58,960 bases of DNA, taken from an uncultured Lachnospiraceae bacterium. GTDB lineage: Bacteria > Bacillota > Clostridia > Lachnospirales > Lachnospiraceae. The notes below the pieces were generated by a model. It was not told the DNA's origin and ran no database searches. It saw only the letters and a list, made by a program, of their open reading frames with translations. Positions 56,264 to 58,960 of the stretch are shown here, piece after piece. The stretch is taken from the NCBI GenBank assembly GCA_947589315.1, contig CANPZE010000015.1, positions 1 through 58,960 on the forward strand, given 5' to 3'. Both the position numbers and the translations under genes were made by a program. Every line of letters begins with the position of its first letter. Position 1 is the first letter of the stretch.

Positions 56264-56292
56264 TTGCCCTATTGGATAAAATAAGGTATAAT
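56264..56292 (+). promoter_or_regulatory. divergent promoter of the small cysteine-rich gene
   Basis: TTGCCC (56264-56269) and TATAAT (56287-56292) on the plus strand with a 17-bp spacer. Its -35 sits two bases from the -35 of the opposite promoter, so the two are back to back and may compete for polymerase. Confidence 0.6.
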
Positions 56293-56351
56293 AAAATAAA
56301 ATTTCACCTGTCCACAGCAATTCTGTCACCAATTAGAGGGGTTGATATACT

Positions 56352-56756
56352 ATGAGTACGCCGGTAAAATATAACGCCCATTACGATTCTTCCATGGATT
56401 ATGGGATCACTATGTATGACAATCTGCCTTACTGCAGAGATGTAGACCACTGCAACAGCAGCCATGTCCGCATGTGCAGCGGCCATATTATTAAGTATTT
56501 CATGTGTCAGGACCAGGAGGGCTGTTATTCCGTTGACAACCGGGATGAGCAGACCCAGCAGCTGCTGAACCGGCTTCGCCTGGAAGCGCAGCAGCGGGCG
56601 CTGGAAGAGCAGGCAGAGAGCCCGGCTGAGACAGCGGATTCCCCTTCTAATGCGATCACGGAGGAACAGATCCAGGGCCTGGTCACAGACCAGCAGCAGG
56701 AGCCGCCTTCCCCCGCCGCTGATCCCATTGATCTGGATGATATTGAAGACTGGTAG
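56352..56756 (+). CDS. small cysteine-rich protein of unknown function
   Basis: A 134-residue protein. The N-terminal half (about 1-60) has five cysteines (CRDVDHC, MCSGH, MCQDQEGC) and several His, Tyr and Asp residues; the second half is Gln/Glu/Pro-rich and probably disordered, ending DLDDIEDW. No signal peptide or membrane segment. I do not recognise a family. GAGGGG precedes the ATG. It faces enolase tail to tail with two bases between the stops, and its promoter diverges from the envelope operon. Confidence 0.7.
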   Translation: MSTPVKYNAHYDSSMDYGITMYDNLPYCRDVDHCNSSHVRMCSGHIIKYFMCQDQEGCYSVDNRDEQTQQLLNRLRLEAQQRALEEQAESPAETADSPSNAITEEQIQGLVTDQQQEPPSPAADPIDLDDIEDW

Positions 56757-56758
56757 GG

Positions 56759-58051
56759 CTATTGTCTCTGCAGTTCTTCCTCAATGCGCAGGAGCTGGTT
56801 GTATTTGGCCACACGGTCGGTACGGCTGGGAGCTCCTGTTTTTATTTGGCCGGAATGCATGGCTACTGCGATATCTGCAATACTGGTATCTTCCGTTTCC
56901 CCTGAGCGATGGGATATGATAGCCCTCCATCCATTTTCTTTTGTCATACGGATAGCGTCCAATGTCTCCGACAAAGTACCGATCTGATTGACCTTGATCA
57001 GGACGGCATTCCCTGCCTTGCGCTGGATTCCCTGCCGGATCCTCTCTGTATTGGTCACAAACAGATCGTCCCCCACCAGTTGGATCCGCCCTCCCAGGGC
57101 CTGGGTCAGCCTGCTCCAGTTCTCCCAGTCTTCTTCTGCAAGCCCATCTTCTATAGAACAGATCGGATACCGGGAACAAAGCTGCCCCAGATATTCGATC
57201 AACTGGTCTGCGCTCATATATTGGCCGGATTTCCAGAAATAATATTCCCCCTCCCGTCCGTTTTCTCTGGCCGCATCATACATTTCCGTTGCCGCCACAT
57301 CCAGAGCGATCTTAAAATCCTGTCCCGGGCGGTAACCGGCTTCCTCCACAGCCCGCACCAGATAATCCAGCGCCTGGTCGTCCTGGGCAAAGGCCGGGGC
57401 AAAGCCTCCCTCGTCTCCCACAGAAGTGGTATATCCCTCTGCCATCAAAAGTTTTTTCAACGTGTGGAACACCTTAGTCCCCGCCTCCAGCCGTTCCCGG
57501 AAGCTGTTGAAGCCTACCGGCATGATCATAAATTCCTGAATGTTCAGGGAGGAATCCGCATGGCGTCCCCCATTGATCACATTCATCATAGGCACCGGCA
57601 GCGCCTGGGCGTTGCAGCCTCCCAGATAACGGTACAGCGGCATGCCTTTCCCTGCAGCAGCCGCCTTGGCCACCGCCAGGGAGACAGCCAGGATCCCATT
57701 GGCCCCCAGCTGGGATTTGTTCGGCGTACCATCCTTCTCAATCATCCAGCGGTCAATGAGACGCTGCTGGGTCCCGTCCATCCCTATCAGGCCGGGGGCG
57801 ATCACCTGATTTACCGACTGGACGGCCCGGAGGACCCCCTTGCCCAGATAACGGGCGCCTCCATCCCGCAGCTCCACTGCCTCATAAGCTCCGGTAGAAG
57901 CCCCGGAAGGCACGCTCGCCCTGCCTCTGGCGCCGTTTCCCAATACCACTTCCGCCTCTACTGTCGGATTCCCCCGGGAATCCAAGATTTCCCTTCCATA
58001 TACGGCTTCAATCTGCATTCCTTTTCTGCACTGTCTTTTTTCCACTAACAT
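56759..58051 (-). CDS. eno: enolase
   Basis: Glycolytic enzyme converting 2-phosphoglycerate to phosphoenolpyruvate. The 430 residues have the family signatures [53 protein letters not shown] and [11 protein letters not shown] short N-terminal extension ([10 protein letters not shown]) is present; the ATG at 58051 has an AAGG site about ten bases upstream. The 3' end nearly touches the convergent small gene. Confidence 0.97.
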   Translation of the reverse strand: MLVEKRQCRKGMQIEAVYGREILDSRGNPTVEAEVVLGNGARGRASVPSGASTGAYEAVELRDGGARYLGKGVLRAVQSVNQVIAPGLIGMDGTQQRLIDRWMIEKDGTPNKSQLGANGILAVSLAVAKAAAAGKGMPLYRYLGGCNAQALPVPMMNVINGGRHADSSLNIQEFMIMPVGFNSFRERLEAGTKVFHTLKKLLMAEGYTTSVGDEGGFAPAFAQDDQALDYLVRAVEEAGYRPGQDFKIALDVAATEMYDAARENGREGEYYFWKSGQYMSADQLIEYLGQLCSRYPICSIEDGLAEEDWENWSRLTQALGGRIQLVGDDLFVTNTERIRQGIQRKAGNAVLIKVNQIGTLSETLDAIRMTKENGWRAIISHRSGETEDTSIADIAVAMHSGQIKTGAPSRTDRVAKYNQLLRIEEELQRQ

Positions 58052-58156
58052 ACTTCTACTGCCTTCCTTTCTCTATTCCCTTTTTAAAGAGTTTTCCAGA
58101 AATAGTATAGCCGAAAGAAGGGCTTTTAAACCTGGAAGGGACCAGGCCTTTACAGC

Positions 58157-58189
58157 AAAACAAGATCCATCTGAAATACAGATGGATCT
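58157..58189 (-). terminator. terminator after dnaJ
   Basis: AGATCCATCTG (58163-58173) and CAGATGGATCT (58179-58189) form an 11-bp perfect stem with a five-base loop, and the minus strand continues TTGTTTTG. It lies about 30 bp after the dnaJ stop. Confidence 0.85.
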
Positions 58190-58220
58190 CGTCACTGTTT
58201 ACATGATCTGATCTCTTATT

Positions 58221-58960
58221 TTATTTCTTCTTTTTCCCGAAGCGTTTCTTTCCCCGGCTTCCCTCTTCTGATTCCGCCTCGCTGTCTGCATCCTCCCCGC
58301 TGCCATACATGGCCTCGTCAAATTTCTTCAGGAGTTCGCGCTGTTCGCTGTTAAGCTTAGTAGGTACCTGGACTACCAGGGTCACATATTGGTCTCCCCG
58401 GACCTGCTTATTCCGCAGGGAAGGCACTCCCTTATTCCGCAGACGCACCCGGGTATCTGTCTGAGTTCCCGGTTTTACCGTATAGATAACTTCTCCATCT
58501 ACCGTCTTGATCCGAACATCACCCCCAAGGACTGCCTGGGCATAAGTGATCGGCGCGGAAGAATAAATATCTGTGCCCTGTCTCTGAAAAATAGGATGGC
58601 GGCTGACTACGACCTCCACCAGGAGATCCCCTCTGGGGCCACCATTGACCCCCGGCTCCCCTTTGTCACGCAGCCGGACGCACTGGCCGTTGTCAATACC
58701 GGCGGGAATCGTAACAGCAATCTTCTTCCGCCTGCTGACATAACCTGTGCCGCTGCAATCCGGGCAGCGTTCCTTAATAATCTTACCTGTTCCCCGGCAA
58801 TCCGGACAAGTCTGCACATTACGCACCATGCCGAACAGGGACTGTTGGGTAAATACCACCTGGCCTTTGCCGCCACACTTGGAACAGGTCTGTGGAGAGG
58901 TTCCCGGCTTAGCCCCGCTTCCATGAACTGCATCGGGATGAAGCCCACCAAAGAAGAAGT
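58221..58960 (-). CDS. dnaJ: DnaJ, Hsp40 co-chaperone, 5' end outside window
   Basis: C-terminal part of DnaJ: zinc-binding motifs [18 protein letters not shown] and CPDCSGTGY, then the peptide-binding beta domains ([39 protein letters not shown]) and a Lys-rich tail (KKRFGKKKK). The last motif before the window edge reads PDAVHGSG, where CxxCxGxG is expected, so the first zinc cysteines seem absent. The J domain is outside the window. DnaJ partners DnaK in protein folding. Confidence 0.85.
   Translation of the reverse strand, partial: FFFGGLHPDAVHGSGAKPGTSPQTCSKCGGKGQVVFTQQSLFGMVRNVQTCPDCRGTGKIIKERCPDCSGTGYVSRRKKIAVTIPAGIDNGQCVRLRDKGEPGVNGGPRGDLLVEVVVSRHPIFQRQGTDIYSSAPITYAQAVLGGDVRIKTVDGEVIYTVKPGTQTDTRVRLRNKGVPSLRNKQVRGDQYVTLVVQVPTKLNSEQRELLKKFDEAMYGSGEDADSEAESEEGSRGKKRFGKKKK

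Noticed and set aside
56909-58048. Long plus-strand open frame opposite enolase (379 codons)
   Set aside because: The minus-strand frame is clear enolase; the plus-strand reading has no recognisable domain and arises from codon bias of the real gene.
58090-58140. Possible enolase promoter around TATACT at 58104-58109
   Set aside because: No acceptable -35 at normal spacing.
58607-58951. Alternative minus-strand frame over dnaJ
   Set aside because: Only the other frame gives the DnaJ zinc motifs and beta domains; this one is a shadow, though the first few codons at the edge were checked for a frameshift.

Overview
The window looks like chromosome from a motile, endospore-forming Firmicute of class Clostridia, most probably Lachnospiraceae. 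This rests on a CIRCE-controlled groESL, the spoIIGA-sigE-sigG sporulation cluster, CodY, and one long fla/che cluster in Bacillus/Clostridium order. I see no rRNA, tRNA, CRISPR array, transposase or prophage gene. Nearly all genes lie on the minus strand. The two exceptions are a DUF6062-type gene (2093-2824) and a small cysteine-rich gene (56352-56756).

Layout. 1-1900: groES and a 5' part of groEL that is frameshifted by a perfect 13-bp tandem duplication, under a CIRCE operator. 2093-6462: DUF6062 and DUF2225 proteins, glnS, and a secreted SleB/CwlJ-type hydrolase. 6510-41614: a flagellar and chemotaxis supercluster, read right to left as flgB flgC fliE fliF fliG fliH fliI fliJ motE-like fliK flgD (TIGR02530-like) flgE flbD motA motB fliL fliM fliY fliO fliP fliQ fliR flhB flhA flhF flhG cheB cheA cheW cheC cheD (95-aa membrane protein) sigD fapA, then three uncharacterised proteins and a eukaryotic-type hisA before a strong terminator. 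No cheY occurs in it. A TTGTAT-N16-TATAAT promoter precedes flgB, and a strong hairpin terminator lies inside the cluster just after flgE. 41805-47820: codY, topA, dprA, comM-type ATPase, nrdR. 47972-50761: ylmC-like PRC-barrel gene, sigG, sigE, spoIIGA. 50850-56351: a cell-envelope operon with an ABC-2 permease, an ABC ATPase, an L,D-transpeptidase with Ig-like repeats, and an LTA-synthase-type sulfatase. 56759-58960: enolase and the 3' part of dnaJ.

How the genes work together. The fla/che cluster encodes almost the whole basal body, export gate, C-ring, hook, stator and chemotaxis core, plus the sigma factor (SigD) for late flagellar genes. CodY, a nutrient sensor, is encoded immediately upstream. 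SpoIIGA and SigE start the mother-cell sporulation programme, and SigG follows in the forespore. The spoIIGA promoter keeps the unusual long -35/-10 spacing and Spo0A-box layout known from the Bacillus subtilis spoIIG promoter. The envelope operon probably exports and builds a teichoic-acid-like polymer and crosslinks peptidoglycan.

Most notable observations: the groEL duplication, an apparently abnormal first zinc motif in dnaJ at the window edge, the eukaryotic-type HisA at the end of a flagellar operon, the missing cheY, the intra-operon terminator after flgE, and the spoIIG-like promoter with an apparently leaderless spoIIGA.
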